From positions 14,322,263 to 14,386,262 of the forward strand of contig NC_035169.2 of assembly GCF_001659605.2 (NCBI RefSeq): DNA of 64,000 nt, given 5' to 3'. The position numbers and the translations under genes were made by a program. Origin of the DNA: Manihot esculenta. Its lineage: Eukaryota; Streptophyta; Magnoliopsida; Malpighiales; Euphorbiaceae. The notes beneath the pieces are model-generated. The model had not been told where the DNA came from, searched no databases, and was given only the letters and a program-made list of their open reading frames with translations. Shown here piece after piece: positions 47,452-58,971 of the stretch (positions are counted from its first letter, which is position 1; each line of letters starts with the position of its first letter).

Positions 47452-49090
47452 TATAGCTTGATGATCAAAGTGTCAAGTATATTTTCATTTGCTATGATGC
47501 AAATTCAAAAGGCTAAAAGTTGTACAACTCGAACAATGGAAAGATTGTGATGAGTAGAAATATTGAATTTTATGATAAGAGAGCTTGGAATTGGATAGTG
47601 AATCCATAAATTTTGATAAAGTCATCAAAGATGCAAGATAAGGACAAACGATGGAGGAAGACATCAATTATATTCAAAAGAATAACACATGGGAGTTACC
47701 AACTCTTCCTAAAGGATATAAAGTCATTGGTGTCAAATGGGTGTATAAGGCAAAGAAGGATTCTTAAGGAGAAGTGAAAAGGTACAAGGTAAGACTTGTG
47801 GCTAAAAGCTATAAGCAAAAGCATGCAATTGATTATGTTGAGGTTTTTGCACCAAATGCTTGTATGGAGCTAATTTGCTTGCTCATATCAATTTTTGCTC
47901 AAATGAAATGCAGAATATATAAACTTGACTATCTTAAAGAGGAGGTTTATGTAGAGCAACCATTGAGCTTTATGGTTAAAGGTGCATGAAGATGAAGTAT
48001 TAAAGTTGAAAAAAGTTTTGTACGGCCTAAAGCAAGTACCAAGAGCATGGAATAGCCGTATAAACAAGTACTTTAAAGATAATGGACTTGTTCGTTATTT
48101 TCATAAATATGCTCTTTATATGAAGGATCAGGCTAATGGTGACATTTTACTTGTTTGCCTATATGTGGATGATCTTTTCACAGGGAACAATCCAAGCTTG
48201 TTCAAAGAATTTAAGAAGAACATGTCACTTAAATATGAAATGATTGATATTAACCTTATGTCTTACTATTTAGGCCTTGAAAATATATAGAAAGTGTTAT
48301 TTTTGTTTCTCAAGAAGGCTATGTAAAAGAAGCTTTGAAGAAATTCAAAATGTTTGATTGCAATCCCGTGAACACTCCTGTGGAATGTAAAGTCAAGCTT
48401 CCAAAGTTTGATACTAGTGAAAAGGTATATCCCACTCAATTTAGAAGTCTTGTAGGAAGATTAAGATACTTAACATTTATAAGGCCCAAATATTTTTTCT
48501 ATAGTTAGATTAGTGAGTTTTTTATGAAAGTTCATACCTTAAAGGTTGATTGCAATCCCTCTCATATGAATGTTGCTAAAAGAATTCTACGCTACCTTAA
48601 AGGTACAATAGATCTTGGGTTGTTTTATCCTTCATCCATTGATTATAAGCTTGTGAATTTTTGTGATAATGATTTTGCTAGAGTCATTGATTATATATAA
48701 AAAAAAAAAAGGTACATCTTTTTTTTGTATTTTTTATGAGTGGCTCTGCAATTATATGGAGTTCTAAAAGGCAACCTATTTTTACATTGTCAACTTGTGA
48801 ATTAGAATATATGGCATCAACTTCTTGCACTTGGCTCAAGAAGGAGTTATAAATATTTGTATTAATAATAAATCCATTGAAGCTCTTGCCAAGCATCCAA
48901 TGTTTCATGATTGAAGCAAGCATATCGATACGAGATATCATTTTATTAGAGAATGCATTTCTAAAAAAGAAGTCGAGCTAAATTATGTCTTTACTTGAAA
49001 CCAAGTTGCAGATATTTTTCACTAAGCCACTCAAGTTTGAAACTCTTCAAAGACTTCATGTTAGCCTTGAACTAAAAAAGAAATCTGTAA
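47452..49090 (+). pseudogene. Copia element 2 reverse transcriptase and RNase H, decayed
   Basis: 47452-47620 is the integrase-RT linker (YIFICYDANSK). RT starts near 47640, with GVKWVYKAKKDS near 47725-47765, then two open stretches at 47774-47989 and 47982-48290 with LKLKKVLYGLKQVPRAWN and the catalytic LYVDDLFTGNN near 48158-48190. RNase H fragments follow (AIIWSSKRQPIFTLSTCELEYM near 48750-48815), with an A-run at about 48700-48710 and stops. The end of pol reaches about 49075. Confidence 0.82.
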
Positions 49091-49098
49091 ATTAGGAG

Positions 49099-49254
49099 TG
49101 TTAGAATTAATAATTTAAAAATTTTTCTACATACAATGTCTACTTGGTGACTAAGTTTGGTCGATAATTATTTAAAAACAAATAAGAATGTAATTAATAT
49201 GTTGGTGATAAGTGTATGTATGCTTCGTTATGTGTGCAATTACTAATGTTAGAA
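49099..49254 (+). repeat. 3' LTR of copia element 2, truncated
   Basis: Starts TGTTAGAATTAAT right after the purine-rich TTAGGAG. Only about 156 bp remain before a piece of the other copia LTR family begins. Confidence 0.8.
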
Positions 49255-49255
49255 G

Positions 49256-50396
49256 TTTAATAATTTGACTTGAGATTGTCATAGTTTCCAATATAAGGAC
49301 TGTTATGTTTTGATATAACCAAACATTGTCTTTAATCGGATGATTATAAATGTTATGATTGAGCATAATAGAAATTATGTAGAGGATATTGAACAATCAA
49401 GATAGAATTTATTCCTCTATTTGAGAGAAATATCTTATGGGCCCCTCGATAAGTGAGACTGAGAAATGCATGATCGTACTCAAATGAATTGATAACGTGA
49501 TTAATAGCATTTGGTTTTATCAGTCTACTTAGAGATCGAGAAATCATAAGTTTGAACATTATAAGTTTGACATTGACCATGACTTATGTTTAAATTAGAT
49601 ATCATGTAACAAAGGGATTAATAGATGTTCTGCTTATTAGGCTTTTTTGGACTATCAATCCTCATATTAATTGGATAGTCATAATGTCTTGCTAGAGGCC
49701 GCTTATGATTTATGGGCCTTGTTGGACTGGGCCTATTGCCAATTAATGTGAACCTATTGGATCACAAATAAAAGAACATGATTGATGTGCTATGTCATAT
49801 TAATGGGCTAAAAGCCTGTTAGTATAATTAATAATAATAAAGATATTATTATTATTAATATTAATTATTTGTTACTATTATAAGATAATAATAAAGATCT
49901 GCAGCCTATCTGTAACTGTTATAAATAAAAGATCTTTTCGTTTTCTTTTAAAAAGTATTTATCACATAGATATATTAGTATATGTGATACTGTGATGGTT
50001 GTGATGAACACAACTCTTTTGCGGAAAAAATGTGGGAAAATGAAAAGACTGAGAGAAAAGGAGTGAACATAAAACACCTTCTTTGAATTGTGTGAGGAAG
50101 GTTTTTTCGTAATCGTTTTTTGAGGATGCAAATTTGGAGCACATAGCTAATCCATCCATTCAGAGAGCTAGCACTTCAGACGGAAACGTTCATGTAGATA
50201 CCATTGAGGGTGTTCGTTTCAGAAGCAGCACCATCAGTCCGGAATAGTTTCTTTTCATTAGGTCTAAAAGGTTAGTCTCTTTATCCTTTCTTTCAAATTA
50301 AACGAAGAACTTGAATTCTGAAAGAGGAACAAAGATCTTTTATTTTTTTTCACTGTGTAATTTTGGGTTGCAGTGATCTCTGGGCTTCCGTACAGT
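49256..50396 (+). repeat. Partial copia LTR, element 1 family
   Basis: Matches the element 1 LTRs from about their position 360 (GACTTGAGATTGTCATAG) to near the end (GGGTTGCAGTGATCTCT). It is diverged, lacks the LTR start, PBS and internal region, and has no flanking duplication. It was joined to the truncated 3' LTR of copia element 2 by deletion or recombination. Confidence 0.8.
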
Positions 50397-50496
50397 TGAT
50401 AGGCTCACATTAATTGGCAATAGGCCCAGTCCAACAAGGCCCATAAATCATATTTTTTTTCGCTGTGTAATTTTGGGTTGCAGTGATCTCTACACT
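50397..50496. repeat. Inverted 50-bp LTR piece between duplicated LTR ends
   Basis: About 50397-50450 is the reverse complement of about 49706-49757 of the adjacent LTR. About 50452-50492 then repeats the plus-strand LTR end seen at about 50342-50382 (CGCTGTGTAATTTTGGGTTG). This is a local template-switch or microhomology rearrangement. Confidence 0.75.
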
Positions 50497-51456
50497 CCTT
50501 CTCGTTTATTATATTCTTTTTCTAAGATAATGAGCTTTTCTGTTGCTTAAATTTTATTCGACATTGAGAACAATGTGAGGAGTAAGTGTAAGGAGGAGGA
50601 AGTATTGAATAGAAGTGTTTCTTTTGTGATTGCCATGATGGTTGTTGTACATATTCTTGTTTTACTATTTCTGTTGTTTTGCAGTAGTGTCCTACACTTT
50701 TTTTTTCTCAAACTGTGATAGGCTTGTCCAAGCCTGTATGACCTGTTTGTTTCTTAGCACTTACACTTGCTTACTGATTTATCACTTTCAATTTTTAATT
50801 CTGTAATTTTATTTTCAGGTTTTACTTTAAAAAAAAAAAAGAAAGGTCCTTACTTTCTATGTGAAGTTTGAGATGTCCTTATCAAAGAGTTTTAAATTTT
50901 TATGCAATTTGATGCTAGCTTAAATAAAATAAATTCATCATTGTTCATTTATTTAGTCTTATTTTTAAGGCTTATTTTGAAAATTCATGAAGTATATTCC
51001 GTTTTTAAATAGTTGGATAATGAATGCATGCTTTTTTTTTAAACTGGTTGTTGTCCTTTGATAAGAGTGATATTAAGGATATTTTCTAAACCATGTTTTT
51101 ATGCTAATGGGTATCATCAAAAGAGAGAAAAAAAAAAGAAAAAGAAATAATAAAAGAAAAATCAGAAAGATTGCACTCCTATGACCCACTCCTCTATTCA
51201 TTTAGTTATTTGTTTACCAACTCAAGGTTCAAGTAGTGCGGTACTTGGCAACCCCTTAAGGTGATTCTATATGGAAAAATCGATGTTTGGGAGAGTATCA
51301 TCCCTTTTGGACCTTTTAAAAACTTGAACTATGCCTTTAGTTAGGTGACCATGAGTGGAGCTAGTAGCCATCTGAGCTGAATAACCTGGGACAAGTGACT
51401 CTGTTCACTTCATTGGTTTCAGGCAAGATATAGTAGGAAGTGTAACAAAACTCTCC
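50497..51456 (+). mobile_element. 3' end and LTR start of a second Athila-type element
   Basis: Near 50558-50605 there is GACATTGAGAACAATGTGAGG and the purine tract TAAGGAGGAGGAAG, the arrangement that precedes Athila 3' LTRs. The LTR then starts near 50603-50606 and continues to 51461, where the intact Tekay element inserted. Purine- and A-rich tracts lie at 50828-50845 and 51121-51165. No coding domain survives here. Confidence 0.6.
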
Positions 51457-51461
51457 AAAAT

Positions 51462-53744
51462 TGTAATACCTGGCTAGAGCCCGGCACCGGAATTCCTATT
51501 GTCTGATGGAATCCGGGGTGTTGGGATTCTATCTAAGGGTAGGAGTTGTGTGTTATTAAGGGTTATGATGTGTTTGAATGTTTTAAAGATTAAGGGAAGT
51601 GAGTTTTGAGTTGAAATGACCTAAGGCAGTTGAGCCAAGTTCGGCCGCCGAAAGTAAGTTCGGCCGCCGAAGGTGTTCGGCTTCCGAAGGTGAGTTCGGC
51701 CCCCGAACGATTGCATGGTCTTGCATGTGATTGAGCAGCCGACGATGAGCTGGCTGGTGAGCTGAGTCATGGTTTTTGACAAGTGTTGGCCTCAGATTCT
51801 TGCCATGGAATGGCCACGTCTCTATGACTCACCTGTACATGTTTTGGGTGATCATACAGAAGCTTGAGGTGCTTGCAAAAGTGTTGAGAGTTGAGAGAAA
51901 CTAAAGTTACGTTTTTGAGAGAGTTTGAGAGTGTGAGAAGAGGTGATTCGTTTTTCCTTGTTCAGAGTGTTTAGCTTCTTGCTACAGGAGGTAAGTGATG
52001 CACTTGAACATGTATATATGTTTCTGAGTTTATGGGGATAAGGGAAGGAGATGCATGCTTAGGGTATTAATGATAGTTTTGATGAGTTATGCATGGCTAC
52101 ATGTTTATGTGTTATGTTTGATTTATTGTTTGGGGTTATTAGCTAGTTTTGGACCCCTGTGATCATATACATGAGTATATGTATGTTGAGGAGGTGAAGT
52201 TTGCATGGTTTGAGAAGTTGAAGGGAAGGAGGAGATGGTTTGCCATTAAAACTGAGTTCTGGATGAACTCAGGTTCGGCAGCCGAAGGTTCATTCGGCCG
52301 CCGAACCTCTTGCATGGAGGCTTAGGCTGCCACAGCTTGCCCCCGAGTGTTTTGCATGTTCGGCTCTGTTTGGGGGATTCGGCCGCCGAAAGTGCCGCCG
52401 AAGGTGAGAGACTTTCGTCTCTGGAGTGCCTTGTGGCCTCCGAAACTTGCCCCCGAAAGGGTTCGGCCGCCGAACATAGAGATTCGGCCGCCGAAGGTGC
52501 TTGAGTTTCGTCTCTGGAAAGGACATTCGGCCGCCGAACCTGCCGCCGAAAGTGTTCTGTCCAGCTTTCTTTTGCTTGTTTTGCATGACTATTAGAGTGA
52601 GTGTAAGGGGATTCTTGGGGAGTTTAAGTGAGTTGGTCATAAGCTTGTTTGGTCCCTCATTTGAGTCTTTATGTGCTTATACAGACCAGAGGAACCAGAG
52701 AGAGCAGCAGTGAGTACTGCTCCAGAGATTCAGAACCTGCAGAGTCAGTCAGTCCAGTTAGCCAGAGGTGAGTGGAACTAAACTTATAACTTTTAATTGA
52801 ACCACAAACTGCTTTTAGCATATCTCATGCATCATGATTATGTCATAGGATGATTGCATTAGTATCCACGAATATGTTGCATTGCATTGTTATTTGTTGA
52901 TGTGAGTAAATGCTGAATGATCCAATAGTCACAGACAGGAAGTCCAGGAGCCTTTGACTACGCCCTGGCACGTATAGCAAAGACCAGGAGCCTTTGACTA
53001 CGCCCTGGCAGGTATAGCAAAGTCCAGGAGCCTTTGACTACGCCCTGGCAATGGTAAGTTCACAGGTGTTATATACACATATACATATATGACAGGAAGA
53101 CCAGGTGCTCGATTCTACGCCCTGGCACAGAGTTACTGGGACTATGTGGTGACAGGTTTACTCTTGATGTGGCTTGTCTGTGATATGGTGCATTCCATGA
53201 GATCATATTTTACTGAGATGTTTTACTGTTCTACTCACTGGGCTATAGAGCTCATCCCACTCCCTTAACCCCAGTTTTGCAGGTTCAGTATTCAGTGTAC
53301 AGTGTACAGGAAAGGACAGTCCAGCCGAGTACAGGAAAAAGAGAAGAGATCTGTAATAGCCTAGAGTGGACATGTAATATTAAAGAGATGTAATAGTTGT
53401 TGCTTGACCTAGACCTAGTGATGTATATGTTTTGTACATGATCGGTATATGTATATATGTTTTCCTGTATGTGGAAACCAGGCTTAACAGGTATGAGTTA
53501 ACCCATCTAGAGCAAGCTCTAGTCAGGGATACAGAGTACAGAGTACATGAGTACAGAGTACAAAGATAGTGCATGCACAGGTTAAGCCTCGGTTCAGAAA
53601 AGAGTTTTATTTTCACATAAAATGTATGATCATGTATGAGGTTTACAGGTGCACAGAGAGTATAGCAGGCTTACTACGGGTTCTGGCGGCCTTAAGCCGA
53701 CCTGAATCCTAGCGCCGGTGACGGTCCTTTTTGGGGTCGTTACA
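51462..53744 (+). repeat. 5' LTR of the intact Tekay element
   Basis: TGTAATACCTGG...GTCGTTACA. Palindromes TTCGGCCGCCGAA at 51640-51652 and 51659-51671, with variants to about 51717, form an upstream cluster; about 52273-52557 is the second array. Hairpin repeats of about 40 bp (CCAGG...CCTGG) occur three times at about 52940-53053 with a further variant at about 53097-53127. Splice-like signals: donor GTAAGT at 51991, acceptor ending 52684, donor GTGAGT at 52768, acceptor ending 53282. No clear TATA box like that of the solo LTRs was seen. Short ORFs inside are not genes. Confidence 0.95.
51991..53282 (+). promoter_or_regulatory. Predicted two-intron leader within the LTR
   Basis: Would-be intron 1 is 51991-52684 (694 nt) and would-be intron 2 is 52768-53282 (515 nt). 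They flank an 83-nt block at 52685-52767 that has no ATG. The same order occurs in the solo LTRs at 6719, 9281 and 30576 and on the minus strand at 16379-18106. Splicing is an inference from consensus sites and their conservation; no transcript evidence is available here. Confidence 0.5.
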
Positions 53745-53747
53745 GAT

Positions 53748-53759
53748 TGGTATCAGAGC
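53748..53759 (+). other. Primer binding site of the intact Tekay element
   Basis: TGGTATCAGAGC, three bases after the 5' LTR. It matches the plant tRNA-Met type exactly. Confidence 0.95.
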
Positions 53760-53972
53760 CCTAGGTTCACATGATCGGACCTATAGAGACAGTGTTGGGC
53801 TCAGACAGGTTAGAAGTGGTCAAGCACAATAGGAAATCATGTCCACTAGGATAGGGTCTTGAGTCCTATCTGCTATGATATGCCATGAGTATTGCATGTG
53901 TATGAGTGATATGTGATATTTATGTGCTATGTGCTAAAGCGATATGTTATATGTTGTGTTTCCAGAGTAAAG

Positions 53973-56900
53973 ATGCGAGGAACTCGTCGATCAGCTCGAT
54001 TGACTGGAGTCCCACCAGAAAATGAGAGACTAGCTGCTCGTCCTCCTGCATTGCCAAGGGCAAGGTCTCAGAGATCTAGCAGGGAAGGTATGTCAATAGA
54101 CCCTAGAAGGTCTGTAGACGAGAGCAGAAGAGGTACAGCTAGGGGAGGTAGATCAGAGGAAGAGAGAGAGGCTATGGAGACTGATCCGTCTATGGATGAA
54201 GGTATGGGCGATTCCGAGGGAGGTGTTCAGGCCTCAGGTTATGGTTATCCATCCTTGTTTCAGGAGCCAGAGTATCCGATGGAGGGTATGTCGGAATACT
54301 CTCGTTTTGACCCATATCCTACATACATGCCATATATGCCATATCCTCACTATTACCCATCATATCCACCATATCCTATGTATCCATCTTCCCCTATACA
54401 TCCAAGTGCAGCACACCTAGAGCCAAATGAACCAAATGAACCAGTACCACCACCAGAACCAGTAGTCCCTGTTGTTGACGGGCATGAACCTAGCTCATCT
54501 GGAGGTAAAGTTCAAATGACGGAGTACTTAAAATTGGATGCTCCGAAATACAATACGGGAGATGATCCATTTGATTACCTCAGAGCAGTTAGGATGATCA
54601 CCAGTGAATTGGGAGCAGATGATAGGAGAGCCATTGAGATGGCAGGTTTCACATTAAAGTGCAGGAAGGCCAGAGAATGGTTTAAGAATTATGTGGAGCC
54701 TAGAATGGACAGTATGTCATGGGGAGAGTTCGCCAATGAGTTTGCAGGGTGGGCTTTTCCTGACAGTTCAAGGGAGATGAAGATAATTGAATTTGAACAG
54801 TTAAGACAGACAGACGAGATGAGTGTTGATGAATTCACAGATAAGTTCCTGGATCTGCTTCAGTATGTGGGTCAAGCCTATGATACTGACCAGAAGAAGG
54901 CAAGGAGATATACTATGAGATTGCATCCCAGGTATTCTTCGTTGATTCTTCCAGCAGAAAAGGAGAGTTTTCACTCTATTATAGATGCAGCCAGGAAAAT
55001 GGAAGCTAATGCCAATATACAGAAACAATCTAGGGCACAAGCTTCGGGTTCTAAAGCCCCCAGTTCAGGTTCTACAGGCAGTAAAAGATGGGATAGAGCG
55101 AGAGGAACAAGGAAAGGGTTCTGGAATAAAGTCAAGTCAGGTCTGGGAATAGGTAGTGGCTCAAGCTCTGGCACAGCTCCAGTCTGCAGACGATGCGGAA
55201 AACCACATGGCGGAGTTTGTCAGTTGGGATCTACAGCTTGTTTTCGATGTGGACAGGAAGGGCATATTGCTCGGGATTGTCCGCAGATGACTTTTGCACC
55301 ATCCCAGCAGATGAGTTCAGGCAGTGTGGTACAGCCAGTTGTACGGCCAGTAGCTCCAGTCATGCCTCAGAGTAGTGGCAGAGGTAGAGGGAGAGGGGTA
55401 GCCTCTACTTCAGCAGCAGGTTCCCGAGGTGGAAATCCGGTAGCCCCGGCACGGATTTTCACAGTGACACAGGAGGAGGCTAACACGTCGAACACAGTGG
55501 TGTCAGGTAATCTCATCATTGGGTGTTCAGATGTGTATGCTTTGATGGACCCCGGTGCTTCTCATTCCTTTATTGCTTCGAGAGCCATAGAGAGGTTGGG
55601 TTTGATCAGTTCTGAGTTAGAGTATCCTCTCTGGGTCAGTGGACCTAGATGTGACCCATCAGTGGCAGTGTCAGTCTGTCGTTTCAGTCCAGTGTTTATT
55701 GAGGGTAGATGCCTTCCAGCTGACCTTGTGGTTCTAGATTTGACAGATTTTGATGTCATTCTAGGGATGGATTGGCTATCTGCATATAGTGCTACGTTGG
55801 ACTGTCGAGAGAAGCTAGTGAGTCTCAGAGACCAGTATGGGTCAGATTGTGTCTTCAGAGGAGACAGGAGAGGTACACCCAGAGGTATGATTTCAGCCCT
55901 TCAGGCTCGTCGTTTGCTTAGGAGGGGTTGTCAGGGGTTTCTAGCTCATGTGAGAGAGCTAGACAGTCAGGTGAGGGAACCAGCCACAGTGCCAGTAGTC
56001 CGAGAGTTTCTCGATGTGTTCCCAGACGATTTGCCAGGACTACCACCTGATAGGGAGATAGGATTTGACATTGAATTATTGCCAGGTACTAGACCTATCT
56101 CTATACCTCCCTACAGGATGGCGCCAGCTGAGTTAACAGAATTGAAAGAACAGTTGCAGGACTTGGTAGATAAGGGTTTCATCCGCCCTAGTACCTCACC
56201 TTGGGGTGCTCCAGTGCTTTTTGTCAGAAAGAAGGATGGATCCCTTAGACTTTGTATCGACTACAGACAGTTGAACAAGGTCACTATCAAGAATAGGTAT
56301 CCCTTACCTCGGATTGATGATCTATTTGACCAGCTAGCTGGAGCAGGTTGTTTCTCGAAAATAGATCTGAGATCTGGGTATCATCAGTTGAGAGTCAGAG
56401 AGGCAGATGTGCCTAAGACAGCTTTCCGGACCAGATATGGGCATTATGAGTTCTTAGTGATGCCGTTTGGGTTGACTAACGCCCCTGCAGCATTTATGGA
56501 TCTCATGAACAGGATATTCAGTGAGTTTCTGGATCACTTTGTCATTGTGTTTATCGATGATATCTTAGTGTATTCCAGAGATGCAGAGGAGCATGCCCAG
56601 CATCTGAGGATTGTTTTACAGACACTGCGAGAGCATGGTTTATATGCCAAGTTCTCGAAGTGTGAGTTTTGGTTACGGAGCATTTCCTTCTTGGGACATG
56701 TAGTATCAGCAGAGGGTATTGAGGTAGATCCCAAGAAGATAGAGGCTGTAGCTAACTGGCCCAGACCCACAACAGTAACTGAGATTAAAAGCTTTCTGGG
56801 ACTGGCAGGTTACTACAGGAGGTTTGTTCAGAACTTCTCAAAGATAGCAGCTCCTATGACCAAATTGACTCAGAAAAACCAGAAGTTTATATGGTCAGAC

Positions 56901-58892
56901 CAGTGTGAAGAGAGCTTCGAGGAGCTCAAGAGGAGATTAACCACAGCACCAGTGTTAGCTCTGCCTGTGAGTAATGAGGACTTCACAGTATTCTGTGATG
57001 CATCTCGAGTGGGATTGGGTTGTGTATTGATGCAGAGTGATAGAGTAATAGCTTATGCTTCTAGACAATTGAAGAAGCACGAGTTGAATTACCCTACCCA
57101 TGACCTAGAGATGGCAGCAGTTATCTTTGCACTTAAGATGTGGCGGCATTACCTCTACGGAGTTAAATGCGAGATCTTCACTGATCATAAGAGTTTACAG
57201 TACATCTTAAGTCAAAGAGAGCTGAATTTGAGGCAGAGAAGGTGGGTCGAATTGCTCAGTGATTATGATTGTAAAATCCAGTATCACCCGGGTAAGGCGA
57301 ATGTTGTCGCAGACGCCCTAAGCCGGAAGTCACTAGGCAGTTTATCCCATATAGCAGCAGAGCGGAGACCAGTTGTGATGGAGCTTTATAAGCTCTTTGA
57401 CGAGGGATTACAGTTAGAGTTGTCTGGTACAGGTGCGTTGATAGCACAGATGAGAGTGACACCTGTGTTTCTGGAGCAGATAGCTCAGAGACAGCATGAG
57501 GACCCTGAGTTGATGAAAATTGCCAGGACTGTTCAGTCAGGCAACAATGCAGAGTTCAGATTTGATAGTAAAGGGATCCTTCGCTATGGAAGTCGACTTT
57601 GTGTACCAGATAGGGGCAGTGTGAAAGAAGACATTATGAGGGAAGCTCATAATGCAAAGTATAGTGTTCACCCAGGAGCTACCAAGATGTATCAGGATCT
57701 GAAAAGGATCTATTGGTGGCCAGACATGAAGAAAGAAGTGGCGCAGTTCGTGACAGCCTGTGAGGTTTGTCAGAGGGTGAAATTAGAGCATCAGAAACCA
57801 GCAGGAATGCTTAACCCATTACCGATTCCAGAATGGAAATGGGAGAACATAGCCATGGATTTTGTAGTGGGTTTACCAGTAGCGTCCAACAGGATAGACT
57901 CGATATGGGTGATTGTGGACAGACTCACGAAATCTGCTCATTTTCTTCCAGTACGGAGTAACTATTCTGTGGATAAGTTGGCACAGGTCTATCTGGATGA
58001 AATAGTGAGATTACATGGAGTCCCAGTGTCTATAGTTTCAGACAGAGGACCACAGTTTACATCCCGCTTTTGGCGGAGTCTGCAGAGTGCGATGGGCACG
58101 AGGTTAGATTTTAGTACTGCTTTCCACCCACAGACTGATGGACAGTCAGAAAGGACCATCCAGACCATAGAGGATATGCTTCGCCTATGTGTGTTAGACT
58201 TTGGCGGTTCTTGGAGGCAGCATCTACCTTTGGTGGAGTTTGCCTACAATAACAGTCATCATGCTAGCATTGGGATGGCTCCTTATGAAGCGTTGTATGG
58301 GAGGAAATGCAGATCCCCTGTTTGCTGGGAAGAGGTAGGAGAGAAAACTCTTGCAGGGCCAGAATTAGTAGACATTACTAGTAGAATGGTGCCCATGATC
58401 AGAGAGAGAATCAGAACAGCTCAGAGTAGACAGAAAAGTTATGCAGACGTTCGCAGAAAGCAATTAGAGTTTCAAGAAGGTAATTGGGTGTTGCTGAAAG
58501 TGTCTCCAATGAAAGGAGTAGTTCGTTTTGGAAAGAAAGGTAAATTAGCTCCACGGTACATTGGACCCTTTGAGGTGTTGCAGAGGATCGGAAATGTGTC
58601 GTATAAGCTGGATTTACCTGTTTCTATGGAGAGGATTCACCCGGTATTTCATGTTTCTATGCTACGACAGTTTGTGTCAGATCCGAATCAGGTTTTGAGT
58701 GAGCCTGAAGTGGAGATTCATACAGATCTCACCTATATAGAGCAACCAGTGCGGATTTTAGACACGCAGATCAGACAGCTAAGGAACAAGGAGATTCCGA
58801 TGGTGAAAGTCCTATGGAACCACCATAACCTAGAAGAGTGCACGTGGGAGACGCGGGAGTCTATGCTCCAGCAGTATCCATATCTGTTTTGA
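53973..58892 (+). CDS. gag-pol polyprotein of the intact Tekay chromovirus
   Basis: 1639 codons from ATG 53973 ([12 protein letters not shown]); the frame is open upstream to 53913 but that part looks like leader. Residues from the chosen start: acidic and Pro/Tyr-rich N-terminus; gag capsid-like domain about 184-300; paired Cys segments [12 protein letters not shown] and [14 protein letters not shown] about 405-437; protease with [10 protein letters not shown] near 525 and VILGMDWLS near 594; RT from about 690 with CIDYRQLN and the catalytic FIDDILVYS near 860; RNase H about 1003-1120 with [21 protein letters not shown] and VADALSR; integrase zinc part about 1223-1270 ([16 protein letters not shown]), DDE residues in [15 protein letters not shown] and [10 protein letters not shown]; a C-terminal chromodomain-like segment ([31 protein letters not shown]). 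All catalytic motifs look intact. The protein should make and integrate element DNA in the nucleus. Confidence 0.95.
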   Translation: MRGTRRSARLTGVPPENERLAARPPALPRARSQRSSREGMSIDPRRSVDESRRGTARGGRSEEEREAMETDPSMDEGMGDSEGGVQASGYGYPSLFQEPEYPMEGMSEYSRFDPYPTYMPYMPYPHYYPSYPPYPMYPSSPIHPSAAHLEPNEPNEPVPPPEPVVPVVDGHEPSSSGGKVQMTEYLKLDAPKYNTGDDPFDYLRAVRMITSELGADDRRAIEMAGFTLKCRKAREWFKNYVEPRMDSMSWGEFANEFAGWAFPDSSREMKIIEFEQLRQTDEMSVDEFTDKFLDLLQYVGQAYDTDQKKARRYTMRLHPRYSSLILPAEKESFHSIIDAARKMEANANIQKQSRAQASGSKAPSSGSTGSKRWDRARGTRKGFWNKVKSGLGIGSGSSSGTAPVCRRCGKPHGGVCQLGSTACFRCGQEGHIARDCPQMTFAPSQQMSSGSVVQPVVRPVAPVMPQSSGRGRGRGVASTSAAGSRGGNPVAPARIFTVTQEEANTSNTVVSGNLIIGCSDVYALMDPGASHSFIASRAIERLGLISSELEYPLWVSGPRCDPSVAVSVCRFSPVFIEGRCLPADLVVLDLTDFDVILGMDWLSAYSATLDCREKLVSLRDQYGSDCVFRGDRRGTPRGMISALQARRLLRRGCQGFLAHVRELDSQVREPATVPVVREFLDVFPDDLPGLPPDREIGFDIELLPGTRPISIPPYRMAPAELTELKEQLQDLVDKGFIRPSTSPWGAPVLFVRKKDGSLRLCIDYRQLNKVTIKNRYPLPRIDDLFDQLAGAGCFSKIDLRSGYHQLRVREADVPKTAFRTRYGHYEFLVMPFGLTNAPAAFMDLMNRIFSEFLDHFVIVFIDDILVYSRDAEEHAQHLRIVLQTLREHGLYAKFSKCEFWLRSISFLGHVVSAEGIEVDPKKIEAVANWPRPTTVTEIKSFLGLAGYYRRFVQNFSKIAAPMTKLTQKNQKFIWSDQCEESFEELKRRLTTAPVLALPVSNEDFTVFCDASRVGLGCVLMQSDRVIAYASRQLKKHELNYPTHDLEMAAVIFALKMWRHYLYGVKCEIFTDHKSLQYILSQRELNLRQRRWVELLSDYDCKIQYHPGKANVVADALSRKSLGSLSHIAAERRPVVMELYKLFDEGLQLELSGTGALIAQMRVTPVFLEQIAQRQHEDPELMKIARTVQSGNNAEFRFDSKGILRYGSRLCVPDRGSVKEDIMREAHNAKYSVHPGATKMYQDLKRIYWWPDMKKEVAQFVTACEVCQRVKLEHQKPAGMLNPLPIPEWKWENIAMDFVVGLPVASNRIDSIWVIVDRLTKSAHFLPVRSNYSVDKLAQVYLDEIVRLHGVPVSIVSDRGPQFTSRFWRSLQSAMGTRLDFSTAFHPQTDGQSERTIQTIEDMLRLCVLDFGGSWRQHLPLVEFAYNNSHHASIGMAPYEALYGRKCRSPVCWEEVGEKTLAGPELVDITSRMVPMIRERIRTAQSRQKSYADVRRKQLEFQEGNWVLLKVSPMKGVVRFGKKGKLAPRYIGPFEVLQRIGNVSYKLDLPVSMERIHPVFHVSMLRQFVSDPNQVLSEPEVEIHTDLTYIEQPVRILDTQIRQLRNKEIPMVKVLWNHHNLEECTWETRESMLQQYPYLF

Positions 58893-58934
58893 GGTTAGTT
58901 TCCTCCTTGTGTTTTGTTTTTTTGTATGTTTTAG

Positions 58935-58956
58935 GAACATCCGAGGACGAATGTTC
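58935..58956 (+). other. Stem-loop just upstream of the PPT
   Basis: GAACAT pairs with ATGTTC around an inner CG/CG pair and an AGGA loop. Related hairpins with the same AGGA loop but different stems lie beside the PPTs at 18125-18144, 33488-33507 and 1311-1330. Confidence 0.65.
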
Positions 58957-58958
58957 TT

Positions 58959-58971
58959 AAGGAGGGGAGAA
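58959..58971 (+). other. Polypurine tract of the intact Tekay element
   Basis: AAGGAGGGGAGAA directly before the 3' LTR start at 58972. Confidence 0.92.

Noticed and set aside
54196..54420. His/Ile-rich ORF and other small ORFs within the gag-pol gene
   Set aside because: Shadow frames of the 1639-codon gag-pol frame.
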